Positions 54,094 to 63,128 of a DNA stretch of 64,000 bases are shown here, piece after piece. The translations under genes and the position numbers were made by a program. This DNA is from CAZPXZ01 sp965219495 (GTDB taxonomy: Bacteria > Pseudomonadota > Alphaproteobacteria > Rhodobacterales > CAZPXZ01): assembly GCA_965219495.1 (NCBI GenBank), contig OZ244777.1, positions 2,976,001-3,040,000 of the forward strand. The letters run 5' to 3'. Each line of letters opens with the position of its first letter. Within the stretch, counting starts at the first letter, position 1. A model generated the notes under the pieces. That model had not been told where the DNA came from. It saw only the letters and a program-made list of their open reading frames with translations, and searched no databases.

Positions 54094-55283
54094 TCCGGTA
54101 TTGCGGTGTGCTGGTTAGCGTGACCATTCATCGCAAACTTTCGAATTAACGTAGCGACAATTCTTTGGCAGGCCTTGCCATCACCATATGGATTAGGTAA
54201 CCTGCTCATGCGGAGGTAGTCTGAATCACTTGTAAGCAGCACAGAAACGCCTTCTGTGATCGCCGAGACATTTGTTCCCACAAGTCTTGCCGTGCCGTAT
54301 TCGAGTGCCTCGGGTCGTTCCGTGGTATCTCTCATCACGAGTACTGGCTTGCCAAAAGTAGGGGCTTCTTCTTGAATTCCACCCGAATCGGTCAATATCA
54401 AATGAGAACGATTCATGAGATAAACAAATGCAGAATAGTCTAGAGGGTGTGTCAAGCTAACATTTGCCAAGCCGGCAAGCAAGTGACTAACAGGAACTTG
54501 CACTCTTGGATTCAGATGCACGGGGTAAACGAAGTCGACATTGGGAAATCTCTTAGCTAGCTGCCGAATTGCGGTACAAATCCGTTCAAATCCTCTACCA
54601 AAGTTCTCACGACGGTGACCTGTAATTAGAACAATTCTTCGCTCGTCACGTAGAAATTGGGTAGACTGTATGCAAATTTGCCTGAGCTTGAGACAATTCT
54701 CAAGTTTCTCCCGAGTCATCAATAACGCATCAATAACCGTATTTCCAGTAACATATACTTGATCTTGAGTGTGGCCTTCGGTTAGCAGATTCGCGCGGGC
54801 ACGCTGTGTAGGAGCAAAATGCAGCTGAGTTAGTACTCCAGCCAACTTGCGGTTTGCCTCTTCCGGCCAAGGAGAAAGAAGATTTCCTGTGCGCAAGCCG
54901 GCTTCGACATGGCCAACTGGGATTTTCTTGTAGAATGCCGCCAGTGCAGCGGCAAATGTCGTTGAAGTATCCCCATGAACCAATACCAAATCAGGATTAA
55001 ACTCTTCGTAAACGTCACCCATTTTGGTCAAAACCCTTGAAGTGATTTCTGGAAGAGACTGCCCTTTACGCATTATATCTAAGTCGTAATCCGGCCGGAT
55101 TTCAAATATGTTCAATACTTGGTCCAGCATTTGTCGATGCTGGGCTGTAACACATAGTGCGGTCTTAAAATACTCGTTATCGGAAAGAACTTTAATTAGA
55201 GGAGCCATTTTGATTGCTTCGGGACGGGTGCCAACCACTGTTAATATTCTAATTCGGTTTCCTTTCGGCCTGTTTTCGACCAT
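54066..55283 (-). CDS. wecB: UDP-N-acetylglucosamine 2-epimerase, non-hydrolysing
   Basis: WecB interconverts UDP-GlcNAc and UDP-ManNAc. I choose ATG 55283, giving about 405 residues, because the conserved N-terminus ILTVVGTRPEAIKMAPLIKVL follows shortly. An in-frame ATG at 55433 would add 50 residues not usual for the family. Signatures are VHGDTSTTFAAALAAFY, VGHVEAGLRTGNLLSPWPEEANR, ITGHRRENFG, and LTDSGGIQEEAPTFGKPVLVMRDTTERPEA. The 3' end overlaps the wecC start by 28 bases, so the pair forms an operon supplying UDP-ManNAcA. Confidence 0.94.
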   Translation of the reverse strand: MVENRPKGNRIRILTVVGTRPEAIKMAPLIKVLSDNEYFKTALCVTAQHRQMLDQVLNIFEIRPDYDLDIMRKGQSLPEITSRVLTKMGDVYEEFNPDLVLVHGDTSTTFAAALAAFYKKIPVGHVEAGLRTGNLLSPWPEEANRKLAGVLTQLHFAPTQRARANLLTEGHTQDQVYVTGNTVIDALLMTREKLENCLKLRQICIQSTQFLRDERRIVLITGHRRENFGRGFERICTAIRQLAKRFPNVDFVYPVHLNPRVQVPVSHLLAGLANVSLTHPLDYSAFVYLMNRSHLILTDSGGIQEEAPTFGKPVLVMRDTTERPEALEYGTARLVGTNVSAITEGVSVLLTSDSDYLRMSRLPNPYGDGKACQRIVATLIRKFAMNGHANQHTAIPEWNFLPKAL

Positions 55284-56186
55284 CAACTGTCCTCGCAAGT
55301 CTTGGGACACCAAAGACCGTGCAACCTCAAGGGATTGTGATATCACTCCCAAACCGAAATCTTGGAGCACACGCCGGAATGCGAATTCGGCCAATTTTAA
55401 GGTATACGAGTGCAAACGCAATTGGCAGAACACGGTTCACATCTGCTTTGTCATGTCGAGCAGAAGGATATTTGAGATAGAGTTTGAGAGCAAGTTCAGT
55501 TTTGCACTCGAGCGATCCAGATTAAGAAAGGTCTTCCAGCAACAAAGTGTTTTTCGAACAGTAAGGCAACAATTGCGAGCACGTAACCTAGATTCCCGAT
55601 ATTCGCAAATTTGAACTACCTTTCGGCTAAATGAACTCACTGCGAGATCGAAAGGGAAGAAATGGAGATACTTTGTGGAATTTTTTGCCTCACTTTACGA
55701 ATTTCACAAAATTGTGGGCATTGCAGTTTATCAGACGAAAAGGTGGCGGTTCCAAAGCCTGCGTGTTTTCACGCCAGACCGCATCGAAGCGGCTAGACTC
55801 GCCAAACGTTCGCATGCTGAGGATCGGTTGTCCAGTGCAGTTGTGCTTCGAGCAGGAGTATCCCACGCTTTGAAATTCTTGTGAATTGCGGACGGATTTG
55901 AGCGAATTCGCAACGCTGGCGTGAATCTGAACGGCTTGGGCGCCGTTCGATCTCTTGCTGCGGAGTTGATCTGTCCCGTTTTGGCTTCCCTGCGTCGCCG
56001 TGCCGAGTTTCCGCTCGATCGTAATCGGTGTTTGCCCCGGAGCGCTGCCGCCGGTGATTCCCTGGCGCGGTTTGCGGGATCGAGGGGCGCAGCGAAAGGC
56101 GCCGATTTACGCGGCGGCGGGCTTCTTCGGGGCGCTCTGGCGGGTTCCCCCGGCCGGGAGGCGGGGATTGGCGGGGAAGGCCGGTT
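55284..56186. other. Intergenic stretch and composition boundary
   Basis: No supported gene. From 55284 to about 55880 the DNA is A+T-rich like the glycan cluster; from about 55920 it is strongly G+C-rich, like the ISAs1-type element that follows. The left end of that element probably lies between 55880 and 56186, but no inverted repeat was identified. Confidence 0.5.
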
Positions 56187-57980
56187 TCAGGGCAACAGCA
56201 GCGCCGTGAGCGCGTCCCGGCGCTGCAGCGCGAAGTGCCGGGTCGCGGAAGCGAAGCTTTCGAACGGGGTCTTGTGGATGATGATGGCGAGCGCGAGGTT
56301 GGTGCAGATGGCATTGTTGGCGGGCGCGAAACCGGCGCGGGCGAGGCAGGCGTCTTCGGCGAAGGTCTGGTCGCGGATGTGATGATTGACTTCGACCGAC
56401 CCGTGGCCGCGGTTCCAGGCGAGGAGCTGTTCCGGGGAGGCGCGTTCCGCCGGCGCCGAGGTGATGCCATAGGCGTGTTCGATGCTGGTTTCCCCGGTTC
56501 CATTGCGCCTTGCGTCGGTGCGTTCGCGGGTGACGCGGAAAATCTGCGCGACGTGCGGGTAGTTGATCAGGCGCGGCAGCGGCGTCAGCACCTCGATGCG
56601 GCGTTGCTCGATGCGGCCGTGCGCCTTGTCGATCTTCTCCTCGAACCGGCCGCTCGCGGCGCGCTCCCAGTCGACCGTTTCAAGAGCCTTGCGGGTTTCC
56701 GGAGCGTTGTCCTTGACGCTCATCAGATAGTCGGCGCGATGCGTTTCGACGATGGCGCGAGCGGTGTCGCGGGTAGTGTGCAGCGCGTCAAAGGTGATCA
56801 CCCGGCCCTCCACCGGCGCCTGTTCGAGCAGCGTCCGCACGGCCGCGATCTCGCCGCTGTCGTCGTGATAGTTGAGAATCGCGACCGGCATCCGGGTCGC
56901 GTGTTCGATCAGGGTCGCGGTCTCGAAGTGCCCGTCTCCATTGCGGTTCGCGCCGCGAATGCGCTTGCCGTCGATAGCGATGGCGCGCGCGAGCTGCAGC
57001 CGCGGCGTCGTGTACCGCTGCAATGCCGCCTCAACCTCCTCGGGGTCGAGAGAAGCGATCACCCGGTGCAGGGTCGACTTCGAGACCGGAACGTAGAGTC
57101 CAGTCTTCGGGTTCTTCCAGGCGCCGATCGCCTCCAACTCCCGCTGGCTCAGCTTCTGCGCGTACTCGGCGGCGGCGACCGGCCCGCGCATGTTCGCGAG
57201 CCGCGCCAGAATGTAGACCGCAAGCACCGAGGCGACCGTGTGCTTGCGGCCCTGGCCGCGCCGGAAGTCCGGGATGCCGGCAAACTCTTGGTACAGCGAG
57301 CGCATCTCGCCCGGCGCCTGGCCGGCAGCGCCCTTCGGCTCCCACCCGGCCGGCAGCGGCGCAGGGTCGCGCAGGCGTCGGCAGGCGTCGCGCCGCAACG
57401 GGTAGATGTAGAACTCCTTGGGGCGCCCGTGGGCGTCGGTGTAGCGGCCATTGTGGCGCGCGAACCCCCGGGTCAGGCCGAGATACCGCCAGTTCCCGGC
57501 CGCCTACACCGTGCCCTCGAACCGCGCCGGGTCCACGAAGGACTCCGCGAGCAGAACCGGGTGCCCATACTGCTCTTGCCAGTCGGCGCTCAGGCGACGC
57601 AGCATCGCCGCCATCGCAAACGACCCGAGGCGCGGAAAAACCCCCTTGCCGCCAAGCACCACGAACCGGGAATTGTTCGCTATCAAGTGCAGACGCCGCC
57701 ACCGGACAGCGCCCTTCCACCCGACCCAGAGGTCCCGGTGCCGGCTCTTCAACGCGCAGGACTGCCAGCCGGCCAGCGCGATCCACTGGCCCGCCCGCTC
57801 GATGACGTAGCGCAGGCCGCGGCCCGCAAACCGCTTGAAGCCGAGGTAATGATGCGCCTCAACCAGCGCGTCCCAGCGCACCCGCTCGTCCGGCCGCGCA
57901 AGGCGCACCACCACATCGCGCAGGGAAAACCCTTCCGGCGTCTCCCGAAACAGCGCCGCGCCATCGATTCGCTCTTCCAT
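56187..57980 (-). pseudogene. DruA-like (DUF4338) / ISAs1 transposase fusion split by an amber codon
   Basis: The minus-strand frame starting MEERIDGAALFRETPEG at 57980 gives a DUF4338 domain: LVEAHHYLGFKRFAGRGLRYVIE, then LIANNSRFVVL, and ESFVDPARFEGTV. A TAG at 57506-57504 follows where relatives have an aromatic residue. The same frame continues AAGNWRYLGLTRGF, the usual next part of DUF4338, and runs without a break into an ISAs1 transposase. That transposase shows FAGIPDFRRGQGRKHTVASVLAVYI, AIDGKRIRGANRNG, then NYHDDSGEIAAVRTLLE, YLMSVKDNAPE and the end LQRRDALTALLLP. Without the stop it would be one protein of 597 residues. Alternatively the two halves are now separate; the transposase half alone could start at TTG 57398 (403 residues). 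Confidence 0.8.
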
Positions 57981-58059
57981 GCGCTCATCAGTACACCAAA
58001 CGGCATGAAAAAGCCAGCAACAAATGCAACCGTCGATCAATACAGGGGCGAAACGTCGC

Positions 58060-58790
58060 AAACTCGTAGCGTGGGATCACCCTGTGCTTCGAGCGCATCC
58101 CAGAGCACTTTTTCTTCTCTCGGCCACCTGCATGCGGTTGGCGGCCTGCACGAATCCCGAGTCTGCCGGCAATTCCTAGCTTTGGAATTCCACGTACTGC
58201 ATGTGAAGCGGGCGCTTGGGAAAGAACGTCAACGCCAATGAAACGGCCTTGCGTTTCGAACAACTGTTCGCCAAATGGTGCAGCGAGCGCAGGACTCGCT
58301 CGGCGTCGTTCTTCTCGCCCCGCCGCCTAGCAGAGCCTCTCGAAACAACGCCGTGCTTGCCGTGTGCGCTCCTCGTAGGCGCAGTGCCAAGGCATCCCAT
58401 ATTTCTTCTGAGATATCCCGTTTCAGCGTTTTCTTGCAGGCTTTCGCCATCCGCACGAATCAGACCGTATGCATGTGTTCGCCTTCTCCGCCGCAACGGG
58501 ATACTGTGCCCGACGATGCTTCCCGGATGTCCGTCTCAGTGGGGCGGGACGCATTTTCCCGCGGCACCACATCATTCTCATTCCCATACCCTGCATGATG
58601 CTGTCTAGCGAAATCGAAAGCGCCGCAGCTTTCTCCGGAACACCCTCTTCGCTCGGATCGCCTTCAGCACATCTTCTCCCAGCACTTCCCAAGCCCCGCC
58701 AATGGCGGCCACCAAATGATTCAGCGAAGTTGCCGAGGGACACATGCTCCCAAGCTCGCGGAATATCTCCGCGAACCGCCACCCTACCAT
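58060..58790 (-). pseudogene. Decayed ISKra4 transposase
   Basis: Minus-strand pieces include EIFRELGSMCPSATSLNHLVAAIGGAWE, ALSISLDSIMQGMGMRM (first aspartate region), VLRSLHHLANSCSKRKAVSLALTFF and KKKCSGMRSKHRVI. They align in order with the intact transposase at 40533-41963. The middle part, with the second catalytic aspartate, is missing and several frameshifts are present. Confidence 0.72.
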
Positions 58791-59651
58791 TTGGTGAAAC
58801 GCAAATCCGGCAATGTAGCGAAGCTCATATATTACGGGCGCGACTTCACCGCCGAAGACATGGCGCTACTGTGGGCCCTGATCACCGGACCTCCGGCCTT
58901 GAACCGGAGCCGCCTGGTCCGGGAGTTCTGCCGCCGCCTGGGCTGACGCAAACCGGATGGCGGGCTCAAGGACATGATGGCCAATGTCACCCTGCTCAAG
59001 ATGCATCGCGACGGCATCATCGTCCTACCGCCAACAAGCTACTGGTGCGGCGGGCGCAAACCGATCCCCTTCACGGCCGCCACCGACCCGCCGCCCTTCG
59101 CGCCGGCCGCCACCCTCGAGGCCGTCCGTCCGCTGCGCTTCGTCCCGGACCCCGGGCCAGCCGGCTGTGGAACGAATTCATCGAATGCTACCACTATCTC
59201 GGCTACAAGACTCTGGTCGACGCCCAGATGCGCTACGCCATCAAGGACCGCAACGGATGCCCCCTCGCCACGCTCGGCTTCAGTACCGCCGCCTGGAAAA
59301 TCGCCCCGCGCGACCGCTTCATCGGATGGCCCCCGCAAACCCGCGCACAAGACCTCACTCGCATATGCGATAACGCGAGATTCCTCATCCTGCCCTGGAT
59401 CCGCATCCCCAACCTCGCCCCCACATCCTCTCCGTCGCCGGGCAGCGTCTACCCGAAGACTGGAAACGGTGGAATCCTTCGTCGAGACCCCGCGCTTCCT
59501 CGGAACCACCTACCGCGCCGCCAGCTGGATCCATGTCGGCGCCACCTAGGGCTGCGGACGCTACGACACCAAAAACCAGTACGCGCTCCCCAAAAAGGAA
59601 ATTTGGCTCTGTCCGCTACGAAAAGACTGGAAGCGCATCCTCAATCGGTGA
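58773..59651 (+). pseudogene. Second DUF4338 (DruA-like) gene, broken
   Basis: The plus strand reads PPPYHLVKRKSGNVAKLIYYGRDFTAEDMALL and VREFCRRLG. A TGA at 58944-58946 stands where relatives have Trp. Then come RKPDGGLKDMMANVTLLKMHRDGIIVLPP, a frameshift near 59155, and LWNEFIECYHYLGYKTLVDAQMRYAIKDRN. It continues DNARFLILPWIRIPNLA, another frameshift near 59450, VESFVETPRFLGTTYRAASWIHVGAT and a TAG at 59547-59549. The end KKEIWLCPLRKDWKRILNR is at 59651. This is a full-length DUF4338 protein of the longer type, now inactive. The family includes DruA of Druantia but is also common next to transposases. Confidence 0.8.
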
Positions 59652-60096
59652 AAATAGGTCGGCGTCACGCTCAAACCGAACGGTTACAGAATTCCTTCAC
59701 TCAAACCTATTATAACCCTCTAAAAACAAAGGATCGACTGCGTATTTCACGGCAATTAACTTACGGACCTGGGGAGTTCCAAAGCGAACAATGTGAATTT
59801 GAGCGTTTTTCAGCATTCACTTGACGCGTCTATCACTATGGGCAAACAGCCAACGAAATAATGAACCGAATCGTGTGGGGGAGTCTGTAACTTCGGTTTT
59901 TTGCGATTTTGCTTCCGACTGGACCGGAAGGTGCTTATCGAGGAGCGCTTCCACCGCACAAATTCTCACCGAATAATGTTCGGTTGCACCTCTTGGGTCG
60001 AAGGGCCATTCCTCTATTAGCCCAACTTCGCCACTTTTTCAAGTTTTTGCTGGTTTTTCAATGGGTTGGAAATTTCTTCCGCACTAGAATGGCGGG
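59652..60096. other. Stretch between DUF4338 relic and IS1634-type element
   Basis: No gene supported. The A+T content is higher than in the flanking elements. Ends of the IS1634-type element should lie near 60060-60097 and 61940-62010, but I could not fix inverted repeats. Confidence 0.4.
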
Positions 60097-61934
60097 TTAC
60101 GCCTCGATTCGATGGACGCTCTTCCGTGTGTGCATGAGGGTCGGCGGGACGCCGAGCTGCCGGTAGATCTCGAGATGCGCCGGCTCCGGAGTGGTCGGCC
60201 GGCGGACCCGGATTTCCGTTCCGTCGTCGGTGGGCAGCGCCACGGTGACCACCTGGTGGGTGCGGAGCGCATCGCGCACGCTGTTCCAGGAACTGTGTAC
60301 GCCCTGGTCGAGCAGGGTCTTCTCGATCGCGACGAGCAACCGGTAGGCCATCACCGAGAGGAAGATGTGGGTATCGACGCGGGGTTCGATCTGATGGAAC
60401 ATCGGTCGCATCGCGAGGGAGGATTTCATGTTGCGAAAGGCGTTCTCCGCCCGCGCCAACAAGACATACAGGCGCCAGATTTCCTCGCCCGAGAGGTCCT
60501 GGCGGTCGGTCTTCAGCAGGTAGGCGCCGTCGACGCGCTCGGCGATGTCCCTGCGTTCGCTGCGCAGCGCGGCATGCAACTCGCCGGTGTCGGCGCGGTA
60601 TTCGAGATCGTAATAGCGGGCCACCCGCGGATAGCGCTCACGGAGGCGGCCGATGGCTTCGGCGATCTTTTCGGGTTTGACCAGGCGGCGGCTGGCGACG
60701 CGCTCCTGCAGCCGGTCGAGATCCGCCAGCAGCCGCGCCTCGTGGCTCTCGCGGATGGCGCGATCCTTCTGCCGGCGGCCTTCGCTGATGCACAGCGCCA
60801 CGGTTTCGGCGCCGTCGCTTGCGCGCTTGACCCAGACCCGGCCCGGCTTTTGCGACGGATTGCGCGGTGAGGGCTCCCGCAGGACCTCTTCGAAGCCCTC
60901 GAGTGCCTCGAACTCAGCCAGCCACCCGACCCGTTCGCCCTGGCGGGCGGCAACCAGGTAATGAAGGTTGCGTTCGCGGATCTGCGCAAGGTTCTTCTCC
61001 CCCGACATGCCGCGGTCCACCACCACCGTCTGTCCCTCCCGGAAGCCGCCAAGGCGGTGCTCCAGACGGTCCAGCATGTCCGGCAGGTTGGCGCTGTCCC
61101 GCGCAGGTTGCCGCGGAACACTTCGTGCGCCTGCGGAAAGCCGTCGTGATCGATGGCAAGCCCCACCACCACCTGCTTGCAGTCCGACCGCTTGTCGCGC
61201 GAGTAGCCGCGGGCCGCCTTCGGGTTGGCCAACGCCGCCCCTTCGAAATAACTGCTGGTCAGGTCGATCAAATACACCGCGGGATCCAGATCGAACAAGT
61301 CGCACTGCCGCCGGGTCAGCGATGCCTCGATCGCTTCCCGCTTGTCGTACAGCCGATCGAGGTTGCGGTACAGCGCCGAAAGCGACGGCCACGCGAAATG
61401 CACCCCGAGCAGGTCGTCCATCGCCGTCCGCTGCATCCAGTCCCCCATGGCGTGCTCCGATGAGGGCGCGATCAGCCGGTTCATCACCATCGCGCAGGTC
61501 AGCTCCCGGCTGCGCGGGCGAAGTCCCGCTTCCCGCAGCACATCGTCGCAGCCCAGCCGCTCCCAGAACGCCAGCCCGACATGCAGCGGCCCCGCCTCCC
61601 GCGCCCGCAGCACCTCCACTTGCTCCGGCACAACCGAGACCGCCGCTGCCGGCGGCGCCGACAGCGGTCGCTTGCCGCGCCGGCGCCGCCGGCGCACCCG
61701 CTCGATGAGTTCCGCATCTTCGCCCTCGGGCTCGAACAGGAACCGCTTGCCTTCCAGCGCGGCCTGCAACCGGTGGGCCAGCGCCAGCCATTCGTGATGG
61801 GGACGGGGCGCCAGGTCGCCGAGGGAACAGATGGTGTGCTGGCGCGGTCCGTCGGGGGTGTGGTAGGCCTCGACCAGGCGGTAATTGGTGTAGACGCGGT
61901 CTTTGTGGCGGCGCGTGTCCTTGCGAATATACAT
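60097..61934 (-). pseudogene. IS1634-type (IS4-like) transposase with one frameshift
   Basis: From ATG 61934 the frame reads MYIRKDTRRHKDRVYTNYRL, then VEAYHTPDGPRQHTICSLG, VMNRLIAPSSEHAM, VYLIDLTSSYFEGAALANPKAARGYSRDKR and QVVVGLAIDHDGFPQAHEVFRGNLR, up to about 61110. There the continuing sequence DSANLPDMLDRLEHRLGG is in another frame because two extra bases follow the LR codons (or one is missing). The second part carries TVVVDRGMSGEKNLAQIRERNLHYLVA, then AENAFRNMKSSLAMRPMFHQ and FLSVMAYRLL (DDE glutamate region). All three catalytic regions remain. With a single frameshift the inactivation is recent. Confidence 0.85.
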
Positions 61935-62063
61935 AGGCACGAGGATATCGGCTAGTGAACTGCATGTCAAGCCATGTATCGCCCATATATTCCGCACTAT
62001 TGGGGCGAATTCCGGGCGTGGATCCGGCCCCGACGCCTTGTCCTGCAAGGCGTTGTGAATTTC

Positions 62064-62726
62064 TCAATCCTCAAAAACAGGCCAAATTCGCCCGAAAATC
62101 TTGGCGAAGCGGCGAAGTCGGGTTAGCATCCAAGGCATTCTTGGCCGATCAAGTAAGATACGGTTTGCATTTGGAAAAATCTCTAGAATGTCATCGGTTT
62201 GAAACCGTCGGACATGAAACTCGCTGATTGGTTCAGGTTCGTTGAACGGAATCGTAATTATTAGCTGCCCGCGGCAAACGCGACGAAGTTCTGCAAGTGC
62301 GGGCACAAAGACTTCATCGGAAATATGTTCCAGCACTTCCATACAAGTTACAACGTCAAAAGAATTGTCAGCATATGGCAAATTTTCGATGCTGCAATCC
62401 ATTCGTTCAATTGCGGGATGCAGCTCGAAATACTTTTCAAATTTGATAGAATCTACGCCAGCTACACGGGCGAACTTTTGTGATAAAGCAAGCGCATTGA
62501 GGAATTGCCCTGCACCCACTCCGACATCCAGAACGGACTCTCTGGGGTGTACGGCACGGAGAACAAAGCTTATTCGAATCCAGTCGTCATTGGCGTACCA
62601 TCCACCTGGATTGGCGGGTTCCATTCCGAACCGATTGATGTAGGCTTGTCGAACTTCGGTCGTTATTGGATCAAGGAAATCCAAGTCAAATCGTTTGATT
62701 GGAATTCGAGAAAAAACAAGACACAT
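62064..62726 (-). CDS. Class I SAM-dependent methyltransferase
   Basis: The frame encodes 220 residues. Motif I is VLDVGVGAGQFLNAL, followed by VAGVDSIKFEKYF (motif II acid), NLPYADNSFDVVTCMEVLEHISDEVF (motifs post-II and III) and GQLIITIPFNEPEPISEFHVRRF. This is the Methyltransf_11 type. The substrate is unknown; A+T-rich codon use and location suggest it belonged to the glycan cluster before mobile elements separated them. Confidence 0.87.
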   Translation of the reverse strand: MCLVFSRIPIKRFDLDFLDPITTEVRQAYINRFGMEPANPGGWYANDDWIRISFVLRAVHPRESVLDVGVGAGQFLNALALSQKFARVAGVDSIKFEKYFELHPAIERMDCSIENLPYADNSFDVVTCMEVLEHISDEVFVPALAELRRVCRGQLIITIPFNEPEPISEFHVRRFQTDDILEIFPNANRILLDRPRMPWMLTRLRRFAKIFGRIWPVFED

Positions 62727-63128
62727 GGTTGAAACTCCACATGTTTGGTAAATCAGGCTGCGAGCGCTGCCCGTTCTACGAGTGGTCTTGCCACTCTAAG
62801 TACGATGGGAAAGGAATCAACGGAATTTCATTTCTTTCAATTCAAAACGAAAAGATTTTTGCCAGTGTCGAAGCAGAAACTTCAAATTGGAATTCGTTAC
62901 CAGCCCCTATTGTTGTCAGCAACTCTTCGTGAGAGAACTTTTCTCGCCCGTGAAACAGTCATAACCGGGCAGCATCGACTTTGCGGCAGTGGCAGGCAAG
63001 GCGGTCCGTGGCGCATGCACTTTCCCGGGCAGTTACCACAAAATTACAGCTCTCAAGTTTCTTAAGAAATCGCAGCCTCTCGATTGAGCTCCCTTGATCG
63101 CGAACAAATTGCCCTATGATGGTTGCAC
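62727..63128. other. Intergenic region without a supported gene
   Basis: Short open frames only. The downstream metalloprotease gene ends at 63129 on the minus strand; no clear terminator hairpin was seen. Confidence 0.4.

Noticed and set aside
56235..58241. Plus-strand frame of 668 codons opposite the ISAs1-type gene
   Set aside because: It lies antisense to readable transposase and DUF4338 motifs; no domain of its own.
10204..59651. Alternative genetic code explaining the internal stops
   Set aside because: All three stop codons occur as internal stops in accessory genes, while core genes use TAA, TAG and TGA normally as terminators.
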